Source: Halanaerobium saccharolyticum (GTDB lineage: Bacteria; Bacillota; Halanaerobiia; Halanaerobiales; Halanaerobiaceae). From it: a stretch of 64,000 bases of DNA. Below the pieces are notes generated by a model, which saw only the letters and a list, made by a program, of their open reading frames with translations, was not told the DNA's origin and made no database searches. The stretch is taken from assembly GCF_003259895.1 (NCBI RefSeq), contig NZ_QLME01000007.1:54482-118481 (forward strand), given 5' to 3'. Below, in pieces: positions 38,173 through 45,946 of the stretch (positions are counted from its first letter, which is position 1; each line of letters opens with the position of its first letter). A program made the position numbers and the translations under genes.

Positions 38173-38985
38173 TCACTCTTTAACATTTAAAGAATAAATT
38201 TCAATATTAATTTCTTTAACATTGATACCTGTATTATTTTCTAAATGTTCTTTTAATATTTTTTTGAATTTATTAATATATTTCGGTATTTCCAGTCCAT
38301 AATTTACTTCCAGGGCAAGATTTAAAAATAATTGATTGCTAATTTCATCTACTTTTACCTTTTTGTAACCGGTAATCTCATCAAATTGAGCAATTAAATA
38401 TCTAATTAAATCAACCAGAACTTTATTACTGATGCTCAAATTTCCAAAAAAACTAAATCTGGGTCTGACAATACTTTTTTCATGTCTAACAGTTTTATTG
38501 TCCTTTTTAAAAAAAAGATCTAGAGAATGCAGCAAATAGCCGGAAAAATCTTTTTCAACTTCAATAGTAGGTACTGGAATTACATGTTTACCTTCATTAT
38601 TTCTTACCGAGAGCGCTTTTTCTATTTCTTCGGAAGATGAAATATCTTTAATATTAATATATTCATCAATTCCTCCCAGTTCCAACCTGTCATCAATTCT
38701 TTCTACCATTCCCAGTGAAGTACCTAAAATCAATATTTTATCTTCATCAATTTTTTTTAAAGATTCTCTAACTTCTGTAGTCTGTTTTTCATCGAAAAAT
38801 AGGGCTCTTCTGATGGCCCCCATCTTACTTTCTTCCCTTTTAGCAGAACTTCCCGCCATAATTTTACCAGCATATATTAAAAGTCCATCATCAACTATTA
38901 ATGGAATCTGATACTTATTTGCCAGTAAAACCGCTCGATGACTTTTTCCTGTTCCACTGGGTCCAACAAGAGCATATACTTTCAT
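38173..38985 (-). CDS. P-loop ATP-binding protein with C-terminal Asp23/Gls24-like domain
   Basis: 270 residues. The N-terminal half is a nucleotide-binding domain: GPSGTGKSHRAVLLA (Walker A at about 8-15), then LIVDDGLLIYAGKIM and KILILGTSLGMVERI. The C-terminal 100 residues resemble the Asp23/Gls24 envelope-stress fold: ISNKVLVDLIRYLIAQF, NLALEVNYGLEIPKYINKF, and NTGINVKEINIEIYS. The latter call is by pattern and needs a profile search. Asp23 proteins act at the cell envelope under alkaline or general stress. It lies 21 bp upstream of the GH65 gene, in the same direction. I do not recognise a characterised homologue. Confidence 0.78.
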   Translation of the reverse strand: MKVYALVGPSGTGKSHRAVLLANKYQIPLIVDDGLLIYAGKIMAGSSAKREESKMGAIRRALFFDEKQTTEVRESLKKIDEDKILILGTSLGMVERIDDRLELGGIDEYINIKDISSSEEIEKALSVRNNEGKHVIPVPTIEVEKDFSGYLLHSLDLFFKKDNKTVRHEKSIVRPRFSFFGNLSISNKVLVDLIRYLIAQFDEITGYKKVKVDEISNQLFLNLALEVNYGLEIPKYINKFKKILKEHLENNTGINVKEINIEIYSLNVKE

Positions 38986-39010
38986 AATTAAAAAAATACC
39001 TTCTTTCCTT

Positions 39011-39049
39011 AAAAAATATAATCGACTTCAGGTTGATTATATATTTTTT
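39011..39049 (-). terminator. Terminator after arcC
   Basis: On the minus strand, a stem of AAAAATATATAATC with GATTATATTTTTT (small bulge, extended inward by a weak GAC/GTT pairing) ends in a run of T. It lies between arcC and the P-loop/Asp23 gene. Confidence 0.7.
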
Positions 39050-39120
39050 TAGAGATAATTTCAATTTATTATAAAAATAATTAGTTTAAAAAATACTCAA
39101 ATTAGATCCCCACTAATAAT

Positions 39121-40059
39121 TTAACTATTATTTCCCCTGATTATTGTTCCTGCTTCCCCTCTGACAGCAGCTCTTACCTTATCCAGTGAGGTAATAACAG
39201 CTTTTCTGCCTCCTTCTCTGACAAATTTAACTGCAGATTCTACCTTTGGAGCCATACTTCCTTTTCCAAATTGTCCTTCTGCCAGATGTTTTTCTATTTC
39301 AGAAATGCTGACTTCTTTTAAAGCTTTTTCTTCAGCTGTTCCATAATTAATCATTACATTATCCACATCTGTTAATATCAAAAAGAAATCTGAATTAGTA
39401 TTTTGTGCTAAAATACAGCCGGCCCTATCTTTATCAATTACCGCTTCTATCCCTTTAAATCCAGCTTCTGTTTCAACAACAGGAATTCCGCCTCCTCCTG
39501 CTGCAATGACCAGTCTTTTTTTCTCTATTAAATCATTAATTAATTCTTTTTCCATAATTTTAAGCGGCTCTGGTGAGGGAACCACTCTTCTCCAACCCCG
39601 GCCGCTATCTTCAACCCATTTTTCTCCTTTTTCGCTTTCCTGTTTTAAGGCATGTTCCTGATCAAAAAAAGGCCCAACCGGTTTTGAAGGCTGCTTAAAA
39701 GCAGAATCATCTTCGTCAACCAGCACCTGAGTTACTACTGAAGTACTATGAATATTTATATTTTTATCTCTAAAAACATTTAAAAGACTGTTTTGAATCA
39801 TATAGCCAATAAAGCCCTGAGTCTGGGCTCCACAAAAATCCAGTGGTAGAGCCGGAATTTCCTGAGAAGAAGCCTGCTGTAATAATATATTGCCAACCTG
39901 AGGACCATTACCGTGAGTAATAACAATCTCATGTCCTGCAGCTGCTAACTCCCCGATCTGCTGACAGCTTTGATATACATTAGCTAATTGTTCGCTTGCT
40001 CTCCCTTTCTGTCCCGGTTTTAAAATTGCATTTCCGCCTAAAGCGATTGTAAGTCTCAT
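39121..40059 (-). CDS. arcC: Carbamate kinase
   Basis: 312 residues, reading TIALGGNAILKPGQKG, ITHGNGPQVGNILLQQ, and VIAAGGGGIPVV, the amino acid kinase signatures of carbamate kinase; DKDRAGCILAQ and GKGSMAPKVESAVKFV follow. It transfers phosphate between carbamoyl phosphate and ADP to make ATP, normally as the last step of arginine, agmatine or purine catabolism. No arginine deiminase or transcarbamylase lies beside it. GGAGG precedes the ATG; a hairpin ends the gene. Confidence 0.96.
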   Translation of the reverse strand: MRLTIALGGNAILKPGQKGRASEQLANVYQSCQQIGELAAAGHEIVITHGNGPQVGNILLQQASSQEIPALPLDFCGAQTQGFIGYMIQNSLLNVFRDKNINIHSTSVVTQVLVDEDDSAFKQPSKPVGPFFDQEHALKQESEKGEKWVEDSGRGWRRVVPSPEPLKIMEKELINDLIEKKRLVIAAGGGGIPVVETEAGFKGIEAVIDKDRAGCILAQNTNSDFFLILTDVDNVMINYGTAEEKALKEVSISEIEKHLAEGQFGKGSMAPKVESAVKFVREGGRKAVITSLDKVRAAVRGEAGTIIRGNNS

Positions 40060-40191
40060 CCTATAACCTCCAGATAAATATTAATTTACACTTAATAAAT
40101 TAAATAATATTTAATTATATACCAATAATATAATATCTTTCTGAAAATTACAATATGTTTTTAGAGATTTATGCATGCATACATAAATAAG

Positions 40192-40218
40192 ACCTGCTTA
40201 TTAAAATAACAAGCAGGT
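40192..40218 (-). terminator. Hairpin downstream of fabF
   Basis: ACCTGCTT (40192-40199) pairs with AAGCAGGT (40211-40218) over an 11-nt loop; the minus strand then reads CTTATTTA, a weak T-run. The 237-bp spacer 40060-40296 also holds the palindrome at 40254-40285. Confidence 0.6.
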
Positions 40219-40253
40219 TTAATAATTAATATATTGTGAATTAATTTACGTAT

Positions 40254-40285
40254 ACCTGGTACAAAAAAGCTGTTTTGTACCAGGT
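40254..40285. repeat. REP-like palindrome A (ACCTGGTAC type)
   Basis: ACCTGGTACAAAA (40254-40266) and TTTTGTACCAGGT (40273-40285) are a perfect 13-bp inverted repeat with a 6-nt loop. It shares the GTACC/GGTAC heart with the larger palindromes at 43638 and 50255. It lies 11 bp after the fabF stop codon. Confidence 0.75.
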
Positions 40286-40296
40286 ACCTATATATA

Positions 40297-41535
40297 TTAC
40301 TGAAATTTTTTAACAATAATACAGGCATTCTGTCCACCAAAACCAAAGGAGTTACTTAAAGCAGCATTTAATTTAGTCTCTCCTGCCTTATTTGGCTGAT
40401 AATCAAGGTCACAGCCTTCTCCACCTTCTTCGAAGTTAATAGTTGGAGGTACAATATCTTCTTTAACTGCCATCGCAGAAATAATAGTCTCAATCCCACC
40501 AGCAGCTCCTAATAAATGTCCGGTCATGGATTTTGAAGAAGATACTTTAAGATTATAAGCATGATCCCCAAATAGCTTTTTAATTGCTGTTGACTCATAC
40601 TTGTCATTTAGAGGTGTAGATGTACCATGAGCATTAATATAATTTATCTCTTCTGGCTTCATCCCTGCTCTATCAATAGCAGCTTTCATTGCTCTAACTG
40701 CACCTTCTCCTTCTGGTGCTGGAGAAGTAATATGATAGGCATCACCGGAGGCACCATAACCAACGATTTCTGCAATAATATTAGCTCCACGTTTTTTAGC
40801 ACTTTCTAGAGTTTCTAAAATTACGATTCCCGCACCTTCTCCAATTACAAAACCATCACGGTCCTTGTCAAAAGGACGACTTGCCTTTTGTGGTTCATCG
40901 TTTCTGGTGGATAATGCTTTCATATTACCAAAACCTGCAACAGCAGATGGAGTAATCGAAGCTTCTGTACCACCAGCAATCATAATATCAGCAGCACCTC
41001 TTGTAATAGTTTCAAAAGCCTCACCAATAGCTGTTGTAGCAGATGCACAGGCGGTTACTGTATTCATATTTGGTCCCTTTGCACCAGAATAAATTGCAAC
41101 ATTACCTGCTGCCATATTCGAAATCATCATCGGGATAAAGAAAGGACTTACTCTTCTTGGCCCTCTGCTGTTAAGTTTTTCTACCTGTTCTTCAAAAACT
41201 TCAATTCCTCCAATACCGGAACCAACAATAACACCAGTCCGATCAGCAATCTCATCAGTTATTTCCAGATCTGCGTTTTCTATGGCTTTCATTGCAGAAA
41301 CAATAGCATACTGACTGTAAAGAGCTAAACGCTTTGCCTCTTTACGGTCTATGTATTCTCCTGGATCAAAATCCTTAAGCTCCGCCCCAATCTGACTTGG
41401 AAAATCGGAAGCATCAAAATTTTCTATTTTTGAAACACCTGATTTACCAGATTTAATATTTTCCCAGAATTCATTTAACTCTGCCCCTAAAGAATGTACA
41501 ACACCAGCACCTGTGATTACAACTCTTTTACTCAT
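40297..41535 (-). CDS. fabF: 3-oxoacyl-ACP synthase II (FabF)
   Basis: Condensing enzyme of fatty acid elongation, 412 residues. The catalytic triad is intact: cysteine in VTACASATTAIGEAF, histidine in NAHGTSTPLNDKYES and histidine in SKSMTGHLLGAAGGIE. GFGGQNACIIVKK closes the protein. AGGAGGAG precedes the ATG. It is last in fabH-fabD-fabF; the usual acpP directly upstream of fabF is absent. Confidence 0.97.
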   Translation of the reverse strand: MSKRVVITGAGVVHSLGAELNEFWENIKSGKSGVSKIENFDASDFPSQIGAELKDFDPGEYIDRKEAKRLALYSQYAIVSAMKAIENADLEITDEIADRTGVIVGSGIGGIEVFEEQVEKLNSRGPRRVSPFFIPMMISNMAAGNVAIYSGAKGPNMNTVTACASATTAIGEAFETITRGAADIMIAGGTEASITPSAVAGFGNMKALSTRNDEPQKASRPFDKDRDGFVIGEGAGIVILETLESAKKRGANIIAEIVGYGASGDAYHITSPAPEGEGAVRAMKAAIDRAGMKPEEINYINAHGTSTPLNDKYESTAIKKLFGDHAYNLKVSSSKSMTGHLLGAAGGIETIISAMAVKEDIVPPTINFEEGGEGCDLDYQPNKAGETKLNAALSNSFGFGGQNACIIVKKFQ

Positions 41536-41587
41536 TTAATTAATCTCCTCCTAAAACAGTCTAATTAATCCAAGTCTTAATTTATTT

Positions 41588-42517
41588 CTAGTTCAATTTT
41601 TTTAAAGTCTTTTTTAAACTTTTTTCATCTTCAACATTATAGGCATTAAGTGAGCGATCGATTCTTCTCATTAAGCCTTTTAACACTCTTCCTGGACCCA
41701 CTTCAACATAATCTTCGTAATCATCCTCTTTAAAACGCTCAATTGTTTCTACCCAGCGCACACTATTATCCAGCTGTTTTATTAAAGCAGATTTTATTTC
41801 ACTACTGCTATTTACGTAATCAGCCGTGGCATTTGCAATTAAAGGAATCTGAGCATCTTTAAAGTCTACTGCTTCAATTGTATTTTTTAATTCCTCTTTA
41901 GCTGGCTCCATTAAAGGAGAATGGAAAGCTCCACTAACTGAAAGAGGAATAACTCTTTTAGCACCTTTTTCTGCCAGTTCTTTTTCGGCTGCTCCTACAG
42001 CTTCAACCTCTCCAGAGATAACTACCTGACCGGGAGAATTATAATTTGCAACTGTTACAATACCATCAACTTCTTCTAAAACTGCTTCTACTTCTTCGTC
42101 AGCAAGTCCAATAACTGCTGCCATGGTGCCTTTACCTTCCGGGTCCGCCTGATCCATCAGCTCACCACGGCGGCGAACTAATTTTAAACCATCCGCAAAA
42201 GAAAGCACACCAGCTGCATACAGGGCAGAATATTCTCCCAGACTGTGGCCGGCTGCGGCTGCAGGCTGAATATCATTTTCAGCAAGAACAGCTTTAACCA
42301 TTGCACTCACTGTATAGATTGCAGGCTGTGTATTTTTAGTATTATTTAAATCTGCTTCCGGACCATTAAAAATCAGATCTTTTAAATCAAAGTCCAGTAT
42401 TTGATTAGCTTCATCTAAAACATTTTTAGCTGCTTCATAATTTTCGTACAGCTCTTTTCCCATACCAACATACTGTGAACCCTGTCCTGAGAACATAAAA
42501 ACTAAATTATCACTCAT
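41588..42517 (-). CDS. fabD: Malonyl-CoA:ACP transacylase (FabD)
   Basis: 309 residues; loads malonyl groups onto acyl carrier protein. FMFSGQGSQYVGMG at the N-terminus, the active-site serine in AAGHSLGEYSALYAAG, and histidine in VSGAFHSPLMEPA are all present. It lies 52 bp from fabH and 52 bp from fabF, leaving no space for fabG or acpP. Confidence 0.97.
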   Translation of the reverse strand: MSDNLVFMFSGQGSQYVGMGKELYENYEAAKNVLDEANQILDFDLKDLIFNGPEADLNNTKNTQPAIYTVSAMVKAVLAENDIQPAAAAGHSLGEYSALYAAGVLSFADGLKLVRRRGELMDQADPEGKGTMAAVIGLADEEVEAVLEEVDGIVTVANYNSPGQVVISGEVEAVGAAEKELAEKGAKRVIPLSVSGAFHSPLMEPAKEELKNTIEAVDFKDAQIPLIANATADYVNSSSEIKSALIKQLDNSVRWVETIERFKEDDYEDYVEVGPGRVLKGLMRRIDRSLNAYNVEDEKSLKKTLKKLN

Positions 42518-42570
42518 TGTAAAGCCTCCAGTTTAATATTTTTTCATTTATTTTTCCAATATATTTTAAT

Positions 42571-43560
42571 TTATTTTAGGTCATTCCACTCTAAGACTGC
42601 AGATGCCCAGGTTAGTCCGGCACCAAAAGCCACTAAAACAACCTTATCACCATTTTTGACCAGACCTTTTTCTTTAGCCTCTGTCAGTGCAATTGGCACC
42701 GAAGCCGCTGATGTATTTCCATATTCAGGTAGATTAACATATACCTGATCATCAGAGAGTTTTAATCTTTTAGCTGCTGCCCCAATAATCCGGGTATTTG
42801 CCTGATGTGGAACCAGTAAGTCAACTTCTTCTTTTTTTACTCCAGCTTTTTTGAGCACTTTTAGTGATGCCTTACCCATTGTTTTGACGGCAAACTTAAA
42901 AACCGGAGTTCCTTCCATATATAAAAAATGACCGGCTTGATCAATTGTCTCATGAGAAGCTGGCTGTTTTGAACCTCCAGCTGGCTGATATAAAGCATTT
43001 GCCCCTGAACCATCAGAGCCTAAATCAGTAGCAAGAAATCCACCTTTGTCTGCAGCAGATAAAATTGCTGCTCCTGCACCATCTCCAAATAAGACACAGG
43101 TTCCTCTGTCTTCCCAGTTTAAAATTTTGGAAAGAACTTCAGTACCAATGACCATTACATTATCATACATTCCTGATTCAATAAAATTGGCAGCTACACT
43201 AACTCCGTATACAAAACCGGAACAACCTGCTTCTAAATCAAAAGCACCAGCATTGTTAGCTCCAATTTTATCCTGAATAAGACAGGCAGTAGCTGGAAAC
43301 ATCATATCTGGAGTAATTGTAGCTACAATAATTAAATCTAAATCATCAGCCTCTAGTTCGGCATCTTTTAGAGCTTCTTTTGCAGCTTCAACTCCTAAAT
43401 CAGATGCTGCCTGATCATCAGCAGCAATTCTCCTTTTTTCTATTCCTGTTCTAGTTTTTATCCATTCATCAGAAGTATCTACTATTTTTTCTAAATCATG
43501 ATTTGTCATTACTTTATCCGGGAGATATTTACCCAGACCTGTTATAGTTGCTCTACGCAA
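42571..43560 (-). CDS. fabH: 3-oxoacyl-ACP synthase III (FabH)
   Basis: Starts fatty acid synthesis by condensing acyl-CoA with malonyl-ACP. The catalytic cysteine lies in DLEAGCSGFVYGV, histidine in VPHQANTRII and asparagine in EYGNTSAASVPIAL. I prefer a TTG start at 43560, after GGAAGGTGA at good spacing; the GTG at 43569 lies inside that ribosome binding site. It is first in the fab operon behind the promoter at 43593-43621. Confidence 0.97.
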   Translation of the reverse strand: MRRATITGLGKYLPDKVMTNHDLEKIVDTSDEWIKTRTGIEKRRIAADDQAASDLGVEAAKEALKDAELEADDLDLIIVATITPDMMFPATACLIQDKIGANNAGAFDLEAGCSGFVYGVSVAANFIESGMYDNVMVIGTEVLSKILNWEDRGTCVLFGDGAGAAILSAADKGGFLATDLGSDGSGANALYQPAGGSKQPASHETIDQAGHFLYMEGTPVFKFAVKTMGKASLKVLKKAGVKKEEVDLLVPHQANTRIIGAAAKRLKLSDDQVYVNLPEYGNTSAASVPIALTEAKEKGLVKNGDKVVLVAFGAGLTWASAVLEWNDLK

Positions 43561-43592
43561 AATATTCACCTTCCTTAGTTGGTCTATATAAA

Positions 43593-43621
43593 TTTATATC
43601 ACTTTTTCGACTCTTAGTCAA
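43593..43621 (-). promoter_or_regulatory. Promoter of fabH-fabD-fabF
   Basis: On the minus strand, TTGACT (43621-43616) and TATAAA (43598-43593), spacing 17 bp. No obvious FapR-type palindrome accompanies it. Confidence 0.65.
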
Positions 43622-43637
43622 GTTTAGCAAAAAAAAG

Positions 43638-43708
43638 GTACCGGGTACTTGGTAAATTTTAGTATTTTTTATTTTTGAACATTCCAGAATTTACCAAGTA
43701 CCCGGTAC
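43638..43708. repeat. REP-like palindrome B (left boundary of the Moco cluster)
   Basis: A perfect 21-bp inverted repeat: GTACCGGGTACTTGGTAAATT at 43638-43658 (arm quoted without its last base exceeds no other site: core GTACCGGGTACTT) and its complement at 43688-43708, with a 29-nt loop. The core 13-mer recurs exactly at 50255-50267. It lies just after the last gene of the molybdenum cofactor cluster. Confidence 0.85.
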
Positions 43709-43721
43709 TAAAAACTAAAAG

Positions 43722-44327
43722 TTAAAATAAACCAAGCTGACATTTAACTATTTTTACATCCTGTTCTTTTACAATCTTACCAATCTGACCCACCGACATT
43801 TTAAGTAGATCTGCTAAAAGAAAAGCCTGGTTACAGGTCATTTTTTCTGGTTGAATTATAAATGGTAAATCGTTTAGTTTACCAGCTGAAAGAAGAGTGT
43901 TGGTATTTATTTTTATATTAGCTCTATTTTTTACCATTTTTGCGGAATCTTTCTCCGGTTCGTCATTATTTTCTAAATAAAAAAGTAGGTCTGGATTTAA
44001 AAAATTAATAATTGTATTTCCTTCAATAAAAAGTCTTTCTATATCATCATCCAATAAATTCCGGGCCAACTGATAAGCACTTGGCAGTTCTGCAGCAGGA
44101 CTTTCTAAAAGTATTACTTTATCTGCACCATGCTCAACAACCCTTGCTGTGTCAGTGCCTGCCTGATTAATCACCTTAGGATCGTTAATCACCTTATATT
44201 GATCAAGCTCATTATCGATCGATGTTTTAATGACTGCAGTTCTGGGACCGCTGTCTTCCAACATTAAGGAAATTAAAGTCGTCTTACCTGCTTTACTGGC
44301 AGAAGCACTGACTCCTATCATTTCCAT
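43722..44327 (-). CDS. P-loop protein of the Moco cluster (MobB-like)
   Basis: 201 residues. The N-terminus has a Walker-A-like loop, GVSASASKAGKTTLI, and a middle with GADKVILLESPAAEL and IERLFIEGNTIINF, resembling MobB-type GTP-binding adapters. The C-terminal 45 residues form a separate helical piece ending KIVKCQLGLF, with MTCNQAFLLADLLKMS before it; this looks like a small helix-turn-helix-like module that I recall from molybdenum-linked proteins but cannot name. It is the last gene of the cofactor cluster, followed by palindrome B. The 164-bp gap upstream of the start holds only a ribosome binding site (AAGGAGG) and AT-rich DNA before the MOSC gene end. Confidence 0.7.
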   Translation of the reverse strand: MEMIGVSASASKAGKTTLISLMLEDSGPRTAVIKTSIDNELDQYKVINDPKVINQAGTDTARVVEHGADKVILLESPAAELPSAYQLARNLLDDDIERLFIEGNTIINFLNPDLLFYLENNDEPEKDSAKMVKNRANIKINTNTLLSAGKLNDLPFIIQPEKMTCNQAFLLADLLKMSVGQIGKIVKEQDVKIVKCQLGLF

Positions 44328-44491
44328 TATTATTCCTCCTTAAAACGCGATTTATTACTAAAATAAATATTGTGCTATTTTTCACCAATTAATGCTGCAT
44401 ATTTAAATAGTAAAGGAAATCTTGAAAAAAATCAAATTACAGGCCTTAAAAAAGTAAAATCATTTGTATTTCTAAATCTAAGTTTTAAAAT

Positions 44492-44935
44492 TTATCCTTT
44501 TAAAATTTCTATTTTATCTCCTGCCTTAATCATGCCACCTTTAATTACTCTTGCAAAAACTCCTTCTCGGGGCATTACACAATCCCCTATAGTCTGTCTG
44601 ATTTCACAACCATGATGACATTCCTTACCAATTTGAGTAATCTCCAGCAGAATTTCTCCATTAATTCTTAATTTTTGACCTACGGGCAGCTTAAATAAAT
44701 TTTCTATTCCTACTGTCGTTATATTTTCTGCAAAATCGCCAAAATTTAATTGATAACCCTGCCCCTGCATTTTATTAATACTGCTCTCATCCAGGAGGCT
44801 GAGCTGTCTGTGCCATTTTCCGGCATGAGCATCACCTTTAAGCCCAAAATCTTCAATCAACTCACCTTTTTCTATCACCTTTTTAGTTGTTCCTTTTTCT
44901 TCACTTAGACAAACTGCTTTAACTTTTGCTTCCAT
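44492..44935 (-). CDS. MOSC domain protein
   Basis: About 147 residues, one MOSC domain: GLKGDAHAGKWHRQLSLLD, FGDFAENITTVGIEN, and the conserved cysteine in IGKECHHGCEIR, ending FARVIKGG. MOSC domains bind molybdenum cofactor through this cysteine and may deliver sulfur or cofactor. The ATG at 44935 has GAGGTGGGG upstream. It follows mog after 17 bp. Confidence 0.95.
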   Translation of the reverse strand: MEAKVKAVCLSEEKGTTKKVIEKGELIEDFGLKGDAHAGKWHRQLSLLDESSINKMQGQGYQLNFGDFAENITTVGIENLFKLPVGQKLRINGEILLEITQIGKECHHGCEIRQTIGDCVMPREGVFARVIKGGMIKAGDKIEILKG

Positions 44936-44952
44936 TTGCCCCACCTCTTAAA

Positions 44953-45486
44953 TTAATTTTTATGTTTATTTTGATGTTCGGTAATTTCTCCCTTTAAAAT
45001 TTTAACTCCATGAGGTATAATATCGATCACTGCCTGTAAACATTCTCTGACCGCTTTTGGACTGCCTGGGAAATTAATGATTAAAGACTTGCCTCTAATC
45101 CCGGCTCTGGCACGCGATAAAGCTGCCTGAGGAGTAATAGAAATTGTATCAGCTCTAATTTTTTCTGGAATTCCAGGCACCTCTTTTTCTAAAATCTCTA
45201 ATGTAGCCTCAGGAGTAATATCTCTTTCAGCAAAACCTGTACCACCTGTGGTTAAAATTAAATCAGCCATTTTTTGGTCAGCTATTTTAATTAAAGCTTC
45301 TTTAATCTCTTCTTTTTCATCAGCAATTATTTCTTCATAAACTATTTCGGCACCTATATTTTCCATCATCTCTTTAAGTACAGGGCCACTTAAATCTTTT
45401 CTGGCTCCCCGGGAACCCTTATCACTGATTGTTAAAACCGCAGTTTTTATTTTAAAGTTTTTATTCTTCTCGCTCATAAATCCCAC
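44953..45486 (-). CDS. mog: Molybdopterin adenylyltransferase (MogA/MoaB family)
   Basis: 177 residues. AVLTISDKGSRGARKDLSGP, LILTTGGTGFAERDITPEAT and LIINFPGSPKAVRECL are the MoCF-domain signatures. It activates molybdopterin with AMP before metal insertion by MoeA. The GTG at 45486 follows GGAGG by 5 nt and is preferred; an ATG three codons later is possible. It overlaps moaC by 26 bp. Confidence 0.93.
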   Translation of the reverse strand: MGFMSEKNKNFKIKTAVLTISDKGSRGARKDLSGPVLKEMMENIGAEIVYEEIIADEKEEIKEALIKIADQKMADLILTTGGTGFAERDITPEATLEILEKEVPGIPEKIRADTISITPQAALSRARAGIRGKSLIINFPGSPKAVRECLQAVIDIIPHGVKILKGEITEHQNKHKN

Positions 45487-45940
45487 TCTTTCCTCCAGCT
45501 TTATAGATTAATTTTATTTTTCCGATCTCCATTGATTTATCAACTGCTTTTGCCATGTCATAAATTGTTAATGCCGCCAGGTTAACAGCTGTCAGTGCCT
45601 CCATTTCAACACCGGTTTGACCGCTGTTTTTAACCTCTGCTTCAATTTTTATTTTATCTTCAAAATCAAGTTTAAAATCAACCTTGATACTGCTTAAAAG
45701 CAAGGGATGGCACATTGGAATTAAATCTGAAGTTTTTTTAGCACCAGTTATCCCGGCAATTCTTGCTGTTTCGATTACAGCCCCTTTTTTAATATTTCCC
45801 TCTTTAATCATCATTAATGTTTCCGGCTCCATTTTAATCTCACCCACTGCCCGGGCAGTACGCTGAGTAACTTCTTTTTCCGAAACATCTACCATCTTTA
45901 CTTTACCATCCTGATCTAGATGAGAAAATTCTTTTTCCAT
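45461..45940 (-). CDS. moaC: Cyclic pyranopterin monophosphate synthase (MoaC)
   Basis: 159 residues with HLDQDGKVKMVDVSEK, IPMCHPLLLSSIKVDF, TGVEMEALTAVNLAALTIYDM and the terminal IKLIYKAGGKSG, all conserved in MoaC. It converts the MoaA product into cyclic pyranopterin monophosphate. It is 6 bp downstream of moaA. Confidence 0.97.
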   Translation of the reverse strand: MEKEFSHLDQDGKVKMVDVSEKEVTQRTARAVGEIKMEPETLMMIKEGNIKKGAVIETARIAGITGAKKTSDLIPMCHPLLLSSIKVDFKLDFEDKIKIEAEVKNSGQTGVEMEALTAVNLAALTIYDMAKAVDKSMEIGKIKLIYKAGGKSGIYEREE

Positions 45941-45946
45941 ATCTAT

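Noticed and set aside
43638..43708. Palindrome B as an ordinary terminator only
   Set aside because: It may stop transcription, but the 29-nt loop, lack of a T-run and exact recurrence of its core at 50255 favour a repeat element.
44370..44615. Plus-strand 81-codon frame in the gap before the MOSC gene
   Set aside because: Overlaps the end of the MOSC gene on the other strand, has no ribosome binding site and no recognisable family.
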